Assembly (NCBI GenBank): GCA_004294095.1
Contig: RDZR01000053.1
Location: 1 to 36,844, forward strand
Source: Verrucomicrobiota bacterium
GTDB taxonomy: Bacteria; Verrucomicrobiota; Verrucomicrobiia; Verrucomicrobiales; Akkermansiaceae
Direction of reading: 5' to 3'
DNA length: 36,844 nt
The translations under genes were made by a program, and so were the position numbers. Shown here piece after piece: positions 1 to 8,511 of this stretch (position 1 is its first letter; every line of letters starts with the position of its first letter). The notes beneath the pieces are model-generated. The model was given only the letters and a program-made list of their open reading frames with translations. It ran no database searches and was not told the DNA's origin.

Positions 1-3000
1 GCGCAAGGCCGCCGATGCTGTGGCGATGCTCGGTTTTTTGGAGGGTGTAGGAGAGATTTTCGCTGGCACGGCTCTCGGTGGTGATGCGCTCGTAGCTGCC
101 GAGGTAGAGGGTGACTTCGCGCTGGAGGCGATCGCGCTCGGTGATTTTTTTGCTGCGGGCGAAGCCGGCGTCATACTCGAAGGTGGTGGTGGTGCGGCCT
201 GCGGCGTAGAGTTCTGTGCCATCGATTTTAAGGACGCGGGGGCCGGCATTGAGGCGAAATTCTTTGACGTCTTCATGAGCAGCCCAGACGACTTCGCGGT
301 ATTGTTGGCCATTGCGGCGCTCAATGGTGAAGGCACCATTGGCATCATACTCGAAGGCGCGGGTGGTGCCGTTAGGAGCGGCGATGCTGGTGACGGCGTG
401 CGGGCGGGCGGCGGAATCGTAGCTGTAAGTGCCGACTTTGGCCTTGGAGGTGATGTTGCCATTGGTGGCGTAGGCATAGCTGAGAGGAGATTGATTGGGG
501 ACAAATCTCGGCTCACCAGGTTTGTCAGGTCTGAATACCATGGAAAAGACTTGGGAGGAGGTGAGGCGGTTCAGAGAATCATAGATGAAGTCCTCGGAGA
601 GACTGGCGCGGAGATCGGCGCGTTTTTTTAGCGTGCCATCGTTATGCCATTCATAGCTCATGTTTTGGAGCACAGTGCCATTTTTGAGTGCTTGGTTGCC
701 GAGGAGAAAGCCGCGCTTTTGGTCGTAGGAGTTTGTGTTCACGACGCCATTGCCGAGTTCCTCGCGGATTAGGCGACCGGAGGCATCATACTCGAGTGGT
801 TTCCAATAGAGCTGGCCAGTGAAGTAGTCGCGGATACCGATTTTAAAGCCACGGGCGTTGTATTCGTGGAGGATGGTGAGACCTCCGGCATCGGTCTCGG
901 TGAGGGGGCGTCCTTGGGTATCGTGAGTGACTGCGGTGCGGAAGGTCTCGCCGTGCTGGGTGGTGATTGTTTCTGTAGGGCGGCCGAGGGAATCGTAGCG
1001 GATGGATGAGAGGTAGGTGGTGGTGCCGGAGGCGTTTTTCATTTCCACTTTGTGAATCTGGCCAAGGCCTGCGCCGGGGGCAGTGTCGTAGGTCCAGGTG
1101 GTGGTGGAATCGAGGCTGCCACCGGGGTTTTTGAGGATACGGGTTTTTTGGCGGCCGAGGATGTCGTAGGTGGCCTCAGTGGTTGCGCCTTTGGCATCGG
1201 TGGATTTTTTGACCTCGCCGAAGGAATAGTATTCGGTGGAAGAGGTGCCGACGTTGGGATCGGTCATCGAGGTTTTTTGGCCAAAGATATCAAGATTGGT
1301 GGTAATGGGGCGGCTGCCGGGGGCGATGGTGGATTTGGGTTTGCCATCGACAGAGTAGGTGTAGGTGATGGCGTTTCCATCGTTATCGAGGGCGGAGGTG
1401 AGCCAGCCTTGGGCGTTGACGATGCGGGTTTGTTTGCGGCCAAGGGAGTTGGTGGCGACGGTGGTGAAGCCTTGGAAACTGACGGTGCTGAAACTGCCAT
1501 CTGGGGAGATGTTTTTCCAGGGGCGATCTGCGAAGTCGAACTCGACACTGGACCAGCGGATGTCCGTGCGGCCATCCACGCCAAGGAAGAATGGCTGGGA
1601 CTGGCGAAAATTCCGCCCGCGGACATCGTAATCGGTGCGGGAGAAGACAAGACGGCCATCGAAGCTCTCGGCGGAGGACATGAGGACGCGGCCTTGGGCA
1701 TCGAGGTAGGCGGTGGTGGCGGCGGCTCCGGTGCCTTGAGTTTTGCGTATGAAGATTATGCTTTGACGATCCAAGTAAGTGCCATCAGGGACGTCAGAAG
1801 GTTTAGCGTAGCGAGTGATTTCTGCGACCTCTGAACCATCGGGGCCACGGGTTAGAATGCGAGTGCCCCAAGCATCGTAGAAGTAACGAGTGGTAAGGCC
1901 ATTCGGGCCGGTGGAGGCGAGGTGAAGGGAGCGTGTATTGTCGTAAAAATGGGTAGATTTGTGGCCGAGATCGTTCCATTCCTCGACGGGGAAGCGGCCG
2001 GTGGCATCATATTTGACGTAGCTGGTGCGCGGTGGCTGGTCGCCATTGAGGGCGCGGATGGTGGTGGAGGCTTTGTTGCCCCATTGATCGTAGGTGTAGG
2101 ATTTCTCTACGGCGGAGGCGTTGGTAGGCTCCGCGATCTCGGTTTTGAGCATGCCGACAAAGGGGCCATCGGTGTAGTAGGTGAAGGTGCTGGTCTTGGT
2201 GATGGGGGTGTAGCCAGCGGGGCCGGTTTTGGTGACGGTGGCGCTGCTCAAGCGACCGTGAATCCACCTGCCGAGATCGCTGACGGGGGAAGCGTAGGTA
2301 TTAGAACTGCTGGTGGTAAAGCCATCCGAACTGGTGGTCGTGGTGGCGAGGAGGTTACCGAAGCTATCAAAGGCGTTGTTCCTATGGGTGGCGGTTGAAA
2401 GGATGTTGGCAAGGTAGCTGCGGCTGCCCGAGATGTTGGTGGCAAGAGTGCCAGTGACAGCATGAGGGCCTTCTGGGACGCAACTGGCGCTGGTGGTGGA
2501 GCTTTGGTAAGAAAAGCGGATTTTGCCTCCTACGCCGGGAATGTCGGAGTGCTTCTCGTAGGCATAGTTTTCCTTGGAAGTGAGAATGAAGTTGCCGCTG
2601 CTGTCCTTAAGGTAAGAAATGGATTCCAACGGCTTGCCTTGGTAGGGGAATGCTTGGGAATAAACGGTGACGCTGCCGGCTTGACTCTGCTCGTCGATGG
2701 ATTCGATCCATTTGAAGCCGAGATCGACATTGTTTGCGCCATCTACTTTACGCTCACCATAGTATTGGCACTTCCAACGGTAGCCGCCGAGGCCGTTTTG
2801 CTCGGCATAGCGGGAGACGAGATAGCCTGCGCCATTGACAGCATGAATGCGAGCGGCAGCCTCGGTGGCGTTGTAGGCAGCAGGAGTATAAATACGGCGC
2901 CCTGCATCATCGAGCTCGGGAAGGCTGCCGCGCTTGTATTCGACTTTGATTTCCGCGCCGAGACCATCGACAATGGATGTGATGCGGGGGCCGAGATCTT

Positions 3001-6000
3001 GGGGGAGGAGATCGCTGCTAAATGGAGAGCCTGTGTTGAATTCGACATTATTGCGGTCAAAAAAACTGTTCTGAAGGCGATCGACAAGGCCGTCTCCATT
3101 GAGGTCTAGGAAACCGTTGACATAAGACCCTTCAGATACCCAAGAAGGGAAATTATTAGAGTGGTAAGTGGTGCTATTATACCACTTTTGAGCATCGGAA
3201 AAACCATTACCGGTATTGAGGGATACCCAAAGGCCGTAGGATTTCTCAGGGCCGTTATAGTTGTAGTGAGCCATACGATCCAAAAGACCATCACCGTTGA
3301 AATCCATGAAACCTGATAATGTAGAGCCTTCATAATACCAATCTGGAAAGCAGTCTCTGTAATCCGTGCTGGAATACCATTTCGTGGCTACATCAAAACT
3401 GCTGCCATTATTTAAAGATACCCATAGACCCGATCCACCATCGGCTCCATTCGTTAAATACTTTCTATGGCAAACACGGTCAAGGAGTCCATCTCCATTT
3501 AGATCATAAAAACCATTTAGCTTCGAGCCATTATTTTTACCGTTATCTCCGCGTCCGCCTTTGTATTCCCACACGAGGTAGTTATCTTTTTCTTCTGTGC
3601 TTGACCACCATGAGGTAGCAGCATCGAAGCCCTTGCCAGTATTAAGAGAAACCCAGAGACCTAATTCACCGTTTGCTCCGTTCTCCAAATACTTTCGATG
3701 GCAGACACGATCAAGAAGCCCATCACCATTGAGATCATAAAAACCATTAATTTGGGAACCTTCATATTTCCACTCGAGGTAGTTATCTTCTTCTTTTTTG
3801 CTCGACCACCATGGAGAGGCGGCCGAATCAAAGCCGTTACCATTATTTAGATAGACCCATAGACCCAACTCTCCCTCAGCTCCATTCGCTATATACTTTC
3901 GATGGCAAACACGGTCAAGAAGTCCATCTCCATTTAAATCGATAAAACCGTTAAATTGATTGCCATCTTTATCACCCCACTCGGGGTAGTTATCTTCTTC
4001 TTTTGTGCTAGCCCACCACTTTTTAGCAGGTTGAAACCCGCTGCCTGTGTTTAGCGAAACCCAAAGACCAATTTCACCAGTTACATGATTTCTGTAAGAT
4101 ACACGGTCAGGAAGAGAATCACCATTAAGATCTACGAAGGCATTTATTTTGCTACCATCGTGAACCCATGAGAAATAATTGTCCTCTTTATTATTTGATA
4201 TTTCTTTTTGCCAGTTGGTAGCTTTGAGGAAACCATTGCCTGTATTAATAGATACCCAAAGACCTCCATTTTTGGAGATATTTATCAATTCAGGAATGTC
4301 TTGGTAGTTGTAGCTACTTACTCTATCCACTAACCCATCCCCATTCAGATCTATAAATCCGTTAACTTGGGATCCTGAATCACGACCCGTTAAATAAGGC
4401 GCTACAAAATAATATTGTGGGTCTTGATGCGTTTGAGTTATAGTTTGCGTCGCTCCCATTCTTCCTACAATAACCCTATTTTGTAAATATGCGTTTTTAG
4501 CGCCATTAAACCAATTAGAAGCTTTCGCAAACCCATTCCCCGTATTTAATGCGACCCAAAGTCCTCCTGACTCCCTGTCGAACTCACTTCTAGTCAAGCC
4601 ATAATCATACTCACTCACTCTATCCAATAGTCCATCCCCATTGAAATCAATAAATCCATTAACTTGGGATCCACTAATACGATCTACCCCTGTAAAAAAA
4701 TTATGCGGATCATAAGTATTTATTCTTGTTTCCACAGAAACTTGATTTCCACGACCGGAATGCTGTGTGGTCACAGAGTAAGTATTTTGCGCATTCTGAG
4801 GAAAATAACTCCATTTATCTGGGTTAGGCAAAGCCTCCCTCGCCCAGTTGAATTTGGTAGGAGGCATTTTGTTATTGGCATCAATGCAGCGGGTGAGAGT
4901 GGTGAGCTGGGAGGCGTTGTTAGCGAGGTTTTTGGTATAGCCCAACTCGTAATAGTAGAGGGTGCGACCTTGGGTTTTAATCTCGATGCGCTGTAGGCGT
5001 CTGCGGTTGTCCACTTTGACTCCATGGACGAAGCCTGCGGCGACATCCGGGCGATCTTCCCACAGGAAGTGGACTTCGTTATAGGGGTTGGAGCTGCCGT
5101 TGCCGGTGTAGTGGACTTGGGCGAGGCGGTAGTCGAGCGGGCCACTATTGGCGTGGTCGAACTGATAGCTCACAGTGTAGTAATTTCCGACATTGTCGCT
5201 GACTTTGTTAACATTCCAGACTAGTGTGCCTTTGCCTGCCAGTTCGCCTTTGGAGACGTTGGAGGACTCGGATTTACCAAGTTCGATCGTTAGGCCAGCT
5301 TTGGTCTGGACAGTCCAGTAAGCAGGGCCACTGCCGGTCTGGCCATGGGAAATGATGCGCGCGAAGCTGTTGTTTTCCGTCTGATAGACAGTGCCTGCTT
5401 TACCGTAATCGGTGACGGTGGCGGCAGTGCCTGAGGCGTTTTGGGTGGCGATGAGTAGCTCACCATCTAGGAAAAATCGATCATAGATATCGAAATCAAC
5501 TGGATCCGTAAATCCATCTTTGAGGCGATCGGTGGCACCGCGTGTGATGCGCTGGAAGCCCGAAATATCAAAGCCTACGCCAAGAGCACCATTGCCAGCG
5601 CCGCTTGAGTATGTGATCGCGATCTGTGGCTCGACTCCAGAAGTTCCCTTCGGGATATTAATTGGAATACTATAGTTTGCTGAGCCATCACCGCCAACAG
5701 AGAAGGAGCCACCGACTGAGCCAACTGGTTGGTGCTCCGCAAGCAGGGAAGATGCTGAAATAATGCCATTTTTTGAACCGTTCAGGTTGGGAACGAGTGT
5801 CGTGGTGGGCGTGGTGGTATTATTTGGACCTTTTAGCGAGATCACAGCATCGCCAGGTTTCCATGTGATATCGTTCAATGTTTTGCCAGCAAATGCTGGA
5901 ACATATTTAATCAATGCAAGTTCGAAGATGTCTGGTAGCAAATCATCATCGAGGCTTTCGCGAAGGCGAAGCGCGAAGACTGATTTTAACTGGCCTATAT

Positions 6001-6556
6001 TGGCAGGTGAGCGATTTGCATCATCGGTGGTGACATTGGTCCATGGGTATTTGCGTCCATCATTAGGATGACCACTGCGATTGAGTTGATCTGTCAGCCA
6101 TGCTGGACTGATATTGAAAAGAGCATCATAAAATTTGACAGCTGAGTTTTTGAGTTGGCCGAGAGTCGCTACCGAACTGTTGCTTGCTTTCCAATTGATG
6201 TAGTTAGGATCGTGGGGCATGACTCGTTCCAGCGCATTCGGAGAAGACGGGATTGCAGCGTTCAGTGGAAACAAATTCGCCTCATTTGGCAACAAAGCGC
6301 TAAGCTCTTCGTGCAACTGACGGGTGATCCACTTCAATTGGCCGACGTTCACTACACTGCGGTTCGCTGGAGCTGCGTCAGGATCCAGAACGCGACGCGC
6401 TTTCCACCATGAGGGTTCGATTTCTGGGCCTTGCGTGCCACCTAAGGTAAAAACAATCCCTGCTTGCTGAGCTTCACCTACTGTAACGCAGAGTAAGAGG
6501 GCCGCTGTTAAAAATCCTGAGAGTAATTGTTTTGAAAAATCTCCTCGAAATAACAT
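1..6556 (-). CDS. Giant secreted SpvB/FG-GAP/RHS-repeat protein, 3' end outside window
   Basis: One reading frame stays open from the ATG at 6556 to the window edge (2185 codons, no stop), so the protein is C-terminally incomplete here. Residues 1-30 form a signal peptide (hydrophobic LLSGFLTAALLLCV). Three GQLK motifs follow at about 72, 133 and 188. At about 285-345 lies an SpvB-like stretch (IPINIPKGTSGVEPQ, then YSSGAGNGALG). About 634-1152 holds eight FG-GAP/VCBS-type repeats with DLNGDGLLDR loops. From about 1150 to the edge come RHS/YD repeats (YDATGRF, YDILGRQ, YDSLGRP, YDASGRL). This SpvB-VCBS-RHS order is that of TcB-like and other RHS shell proteins, which enclose a variable C-terminal domain. 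The RHS core end and any toxin or variable tip would lie left of position 1. Export is inferred from the signal peptide. No Shine-Dalgarno sequence is visible. Polymorphic toxin, adhesin and surface protein all remain possible. Confidence 0.88.
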   Translation of the reverse strand, partial: MLFRGDFSKQLLSGFLTAALLLCVTVGEAQQAGIVFTLGGTQGPEIEPSWWKARRVLDPDAAPANRSVVNVGQLKWITRQLHEELSALLPNEANLFPLNAAIPSSPNALERVMPHDPNYINWKASNSSVATLGQLKNSAVKFYDALFNISPAWLTDQLNRSGHPNDGRKYPWTNVTTDDANRSPANIGQLKSVFALRLRESLDDDLLPDIFELALIKYVPAFAGKTLNDITWKPGDAVISLKGPNNTTTPTTTLVPNLNGSKNGIISASSLLAEHQPVGSVGGSFSVGGDGSANYSIPINIPKGTSGVEPQIAITYSSGAGNGALGVGFDISGFQRITRGATDRLKDGFTDPVDFDIYDRFFLDGELLIATQNASGTAATVTDYGKAGTVYQTENNSFARIISHGQTGSGPAYWTVQTKAGLTIELGKSESSNVSKGELAGKGTLVWNVNKVSDNVGNYYTVSYQFDHANSGPLDYRLAQVHYTGNGSSNPYNEVHFLWEDRPDVAAGFVHGVKVDNRRRLQRIEIKTQGRTLYYYELGYTKNLANNASQLTTLTRCIDANNKMPPTKFNWAREALPNPDKWSYFPQNAQNTYSVTTQHSGRGNQVSVETRINTYDPHNFFTGVDRISGSQVNGFIDFNGDGLLDRVSEYDYGLTRSEFDRESGGLWVALNTGNGFAKASNWFNGAKNAYLQNRVIVGRMGATQTITQTHQDPQYYFVAPYLTGRDSGSQVNGFIDLNGDGLVDRVSSYNYQDIPELINISKNGGLWVSINTGNGFLKATNWQKEISNNKEDNYFSWVHDGSKINAFVDLNGDSLPDRVSYRNHVTGEIGLWVSLNTGSGFQPAKKWWASTKEEDNYPEWGDKDGNQFNGFIDLNGDGLLDRVCHRKYIANGAEGELGLWVYLNNGNGFDSAASPWWSSKKEEDNYLEWKYEGSQINGFYDLNGDGLLDRVCHRKYLENGANGELGLWVSLNTGKGFDAATSWWSSTEEKDNYLVWEYKGGRGDNGKNNGSKLNGFYDLNGDGLLDRVCHRKYLTNGADGGSGLWVSLNNGSSFDVATKWYSSTDYRDCFPDWYYEGSTLSGFMDFNGDGLLDRMAHYNYNGPEKSYGLWVSLNTGNGFSDAQKWYNSTTYHSNNFPSWVSEGSYVNGFLDLNGDGLVDRLQNSFFDRNNVEFNTGSPFSSDLLPQDLGPRITSIVDGLGAEIKVEYKRGSLPELDDAGRRIYTPAAYNATEAAARIHAVNGAGYLVSRYAEQNGLGGYRWKCQYYGERKVDGANNVDLGFKWIESIDEQSQAGSVTVYSQAFPYQGKPLESISYLKDSSGNFILTSKENYAYEKHSDIPGVGGKIRFSYQSSTTSASCVPEGPHAVTGTLATNISGSRSYLANILSTATHRNNAFDSFGNLLATTTTSSDGFTTSSSNTYASPVSDLGRWIHGRLSSATVTKTGPAGYTPITKTSTFTYYTDGPFVGMLKTEIAEPTNASAVEKSYTYDQWGNKASTTIRALNGDQPPRTSYVKYDATGRFPVEEWNDLGHKSTHFYDNTRSLHLASTGPNGLTTRYFYDAWGTRILTRGPDGSEVAEITRYAKPSDVPDGTYLDRQSIIFIRKTQGTGAAATTAYLDAQGRVLMSSAESFDGRLVFSRTDYDVRGRNFRQSQPFFLGVDGRTDIRWSSVEFDFADRPWKNISPDGSFSTVSFQGFTTVATNSLGRKQTRIVNAQGWLTSALDNDGNAITYTYSVDGKPKSTIAPGSRPITTNLDIFGQKTSMTDPNVGTSSTEYYSFGEVKKSTDAKGATTEATYDILGRQKTRILKNPGGSLDSTTTWTYDTAPGAGLGQIHKVEMKNASGTTTYLSSIRYDSLGRPTETITTQHGETFRTAVTHDTQGRPLTETDAGGLTILHEYNARGFKIGIRDYFTGQLYWKPLEYDASGRLIREELGNGVVNTNSYDQKRGFLLGNQALKNGTVLQNMSYEWHNDGTLKKRADLRASLSEDFIYDSLNRLTSSQVFSMVFRPDKPGEPRFVPNQSPLSYAYATNGNITSKAKVGTYSYDSAARPHAVTSIAAPNGTTRAFEYDANGAFTIERRNGQQYREVVWAAHEDVKEFRLNAGPRVLKIDGTELYAAGRTTTTFEYDAGFARSKKITERDRLQREVTLYLGSYERITTESRASENLSYTLQKTEHRHSIGGLA
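3100..4660 (-). repeat. Eight FG-GAP/VCBS-type repeats inside the RHS gene
   Basis: Each unit carries a calcium-loop-like motif, NGF(I/Y)DLNGDGLLDR, followed 15-25 residues later by GLWVSLNTGNGF. I count eight loops between about 4655 and 3100. Units near 3430-3520, 3670-3760 and 3880-3960 are also closely similar as DNA (for example a shared ctttcgatggcaaacacg-like stretch), which suggests recent duplication. FG-GAP/VCBS repeats form beta-propeller blades in extracellular proteins. The section uses AT-ending codons (AAT, GAT, TTA, AGA, AAA) far more than the sequence on either side. Confidence 0.8.
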
Positions 6557-6668
6557 AAAATCGATCGTTAAAAGTTAAAAATTCTGCGTTTTAAACAAAG
6601 TAATCCACAGGATGTTAAGCATGCAGCTAAATCATCTGCTCAGATAAACATCCAAATTCCCTTGTGCC

Positions 6669-8048
6669 TTAATTGCTAAATATCCCCATTGAGATATCTC
6701 CTTGGGGCGTAGCTATGACCACTTTACCGTTGAGAGTGGTCTCGCCTTGGATGTTCGTATTGCCAGTCACAACGAGGCCTTTTGAAATTTTCAAGTCACC
6801 TTTTAAATCTGCGTGTCCTTCGACGACAAGAGCTTGGCAGTTAGAATTCGCGGCTGATGGAATGACGTTAGGATCGTTTTTCCAAGCCATGTTTGACAGA
6901 ATCGTTTGCCCGAAAAGGTGAGCCTTAAGAGTGTCTTTATTTCCTAATACTGTGGTATTAGGGCCTTCACCGATGGCACTACTGCCAATGACGATGCTGT
7001 TGTTATCATCATTGCTAAAGCCGCGGGCTCTTGTGCCTATATAAATACTATTTTCGGGATCCGTAAGAGGAGTGATGCCGTCGGCTACAAAGGCACCAGA
7101 CATATTGCCTATTGCAATATTTGAGCCACCGGTCGCGTTCGAAATTAAAGCGCCGGACCCTATGGCTGTATTAAAATTACCTGTAGTATTTAATTTTGAA
7201 GCATTAAGTCCCACAGACGCATTCCACGCACCCTCTGTATTGGAAGATAGTGAACTCTGTCCTATTGCTGTATTAGAATGGCCCGTTACATTAGTGCTAA
7301 GTGATAAATATCCAAATGCGGAATTGTAGTTTCCTGATGTATTAACCGCTAGAGCATCTCTTCCAACAACGGTATTTACTGCACTTATGAATCCTGCACC
7401 CTTACCAATTCTAACACGATTTATATAAGCATCTCTAAAAGCATAAATTTCCCCGCGCACACCCAAGCCACCACTGACTGTCAGAGCTCCTGTGGTATCA
7501 CTGGTAGAAGGCGTTGTATTGGTGATGGCGAATTGGCGAGTGGTGCCAAAGTTAACTTTACCTGCGGCATCGAGCGAAAAAACCGGCGTGCCATCTGAAT
7601 AGATGCCACTTCCGGCACCTGAGAGTTGAATCTGCCCTAACTGCCCATTGAGCGTAATATTTGCAGACGTGCCAGACGAGTTATACAAACTGAGAAGATT
7701 GTCTTGGTCTAACTTCATCTTTACTCGAGCACCACCACTCACAGCCAAATTGTCTCGCCATTGATAACTGCTATTTCCATCAGAGATGTCGAAACTTGCA
7801 GTCTTCAACAGTGCCGAAGCGTTATACCAATCGATGCTGATCGCCGGGTAGGAGGATGACGCAATCGTGGTGGTGCCAACATCGAGCCCTTTGTAAACAC
7901 TAAGGTCACCAACAATGGCAAGGTTGCCAGGGTTACTACCAGTGGAGGCAGAAAAGACATCACCGGCTGTAAATGTAACAGCAGCTTGCAGGCATACCGG
8001 GAAAATTAAGTTAATAGTTAAGACAATAAACTTAGACGAAGTTTTCAT
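6669..8048 (-). CDS. Secreted fibre-like protein with NTAIG head repeats
   Basis: A 459-residue protein with a signal peptide (MKTSSKFIVLTINLIFPV, cleavage probably after CLQA). The middle carries consecutive 17-residue units starting N-T-A-I-G or variants (NTVVG, NSAFG, NTAIG, NASVG, NTAIG, NIAIG), as seen in YadA-type adhesin heads and phage tail-fibre shafts, which build trimeric beta structures. The C-terminal part repeats beta-rich GDLKISKGLVV / GNTNIQGETT strands. I see no S74 endosialidase chaperone and no clear outer-membrane anchor. An in-frame ATG at 8117 exists but falls inside the likely -10 box and would place 23 residues before the signal peptide, so I prefer the ATG at 8048. 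It lies 112 bp upstream of the giant RHS gene in the same direction, so co-transcription is plausible. Its exact role is unknown. Confidence 0.8.
   Translation of the reverse strand: MKTSSKFIVLTINLIFPVCLQAAVTFTAGDVFSASTGSNPGNLAIVGDLSVYKGLDVGTTTIASSSYPAISIDWYNASALLKTASFDISDGNSSYQWRDNLAVSGGARVKMKLDQDNLLSLYNSSGTSANITLNGQLGQIQLSGAGSGIYSDGTPVFSLDAAGKVNFGTTRQFAITNTTPSTSDTTGALTVSGGLGVRGEIYAFRDAYINRVRIGKGAGFISAVNTVVGRDALAVNTSGNYNSAFGYLSLSTNVTGHSNTAIGQSSLSSNTEGAWNASVGLNASKLNTTGNFNTAIGSGALISNATGGSNIAIGNMSGAFVADGITPLTDPENSIYIGTRARGFSNDDNNSIVIGSSAIGEGPNTTVLGNKDTLKAHLFGQTILSNMAWKNDPNVIPSAANSNCQALVVEGHADLKGDLKISKGLVVTGNTNIQGETTLNGKVVIATPQGDISMGIFSN
7071..7376 (-). repeat. 17-residue (51-bp) head repeats
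   Basis: Five full units of exactly 17 residues and one partial unit are read in register: each begins N-x-x-(I/V/F)-G and ends in T-x-G-x-x or a close variant. The DNA copies have diverged, so the constraint is on the protein. The spacing matches the coil-per-repeat architecture of trimeric head domains. Confidence 0.75.
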
Positions 8049-8114
8049 GGAAGTGAGAAGAAGAACAATAGTTTGCAGCAGAAGTGGAAAATCCGTTTGA
8101 AATTCCACTTGCAA

Positions 8115-8144
8115 CATATAAGCGACTCACAAGTGAGATGTCAA
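8115..8144 (-). promoter_or_regulatory. Candidate promoter of the fibre-like gene
   Basis: On the minus strand a perfect -35 TTGACA (8139-8144) is followed, 18 bp later, by TATATG (8115-8120). Between them sits the inverted repeat CTCAC-2 nt-GTGAG (8126-8137), which could be an operator. The 5' leader to the ATG at 8048 would be about 60 nt. Confidence 0.45.
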
Positions 8145-8452
8145 AGGAATATTTGATATTATTTTTCAATTGTGCACCTCATTCAATATAAAGTGTTTAA
8201 GTGGAATACATCCAATGATTTATTGGAGCTTGGGCTGGCATGAAGCGCGCGAATGGTCCCGAAATCAAACAGGCTTTCATCAAAAAACTCCGGAGAGAAT
8301 CATCTGCTCTTTTCTTCTCAATTCTTCAAAGCCTTACTTTTATAAGTGATTGAAATTCAACGGTTATATACACTGCTATCGAGCCAGATGTTCACCTAAT
8401 CGCGCAGTGTGTTACTCGACTTTCCGCACTTCAGCGCAGCTCGTGAACTGGT
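8145..8452. other. Intergenic stretch, no gene supported
   Basis: This AT-rich stretch lies between the fibre-gene promoter and the left end of the insertion sequence. It holds a small inverted repeat, TCCAAT-5 nt-ATTGGA (8211-8227), without a T-run. A 37-codon plus-strand frame at 8240-8353 has no support. I see no RNA gene. Confidence 0.5.
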
Positions 8453-8470
8453 GTTAAACCGGAACTTCCA
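8453..8470 (+). repeat. Candidate left inverted repeat of the IS
   Basis: The sequence gttaaaccggaacttcca matches the right-end candidate, read in reverse complement, apart from a one-base gap and two mismatches. The match may extend outward through ACTG at 8447-8450 after a three-base gap. Confidence 0.35.
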
Positions 8471-8511
8471 AAAAAAAATCATCGGTTTTTTGTCCCGAGA
8501 ATCATTAAAAA

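Noticed and set aside
20..631. Gly/Ala-rich plus-strand frame
   Set aside because: It is the antisense shadow of the RHS gene; the minus-strand frame carries clear RHS/YD and signal-peptide features and is open throughout.
1052..1834. 260-codon plus-strand frame, also Gly-rich
   Set aside because: Again antisense to RHS repeats; no start signal, no recognisable motif, and its Gly/Val/Ala content reflects complemented ACC/GCC codons.
3100..4700. Repeats in this stretch as a CRISPR array
   Set aside because: The repeats are long, imperfect, in frame and encode calcium-loop motifs; there are no short identical repeats with unique spacers.
8240..8353. 37-codon plus-strand frame beginning MKRANGPEIKQAF
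   Set aside because: Too short, no Shine-Dalgarno sequence at a good distance and no family; treated as chance.
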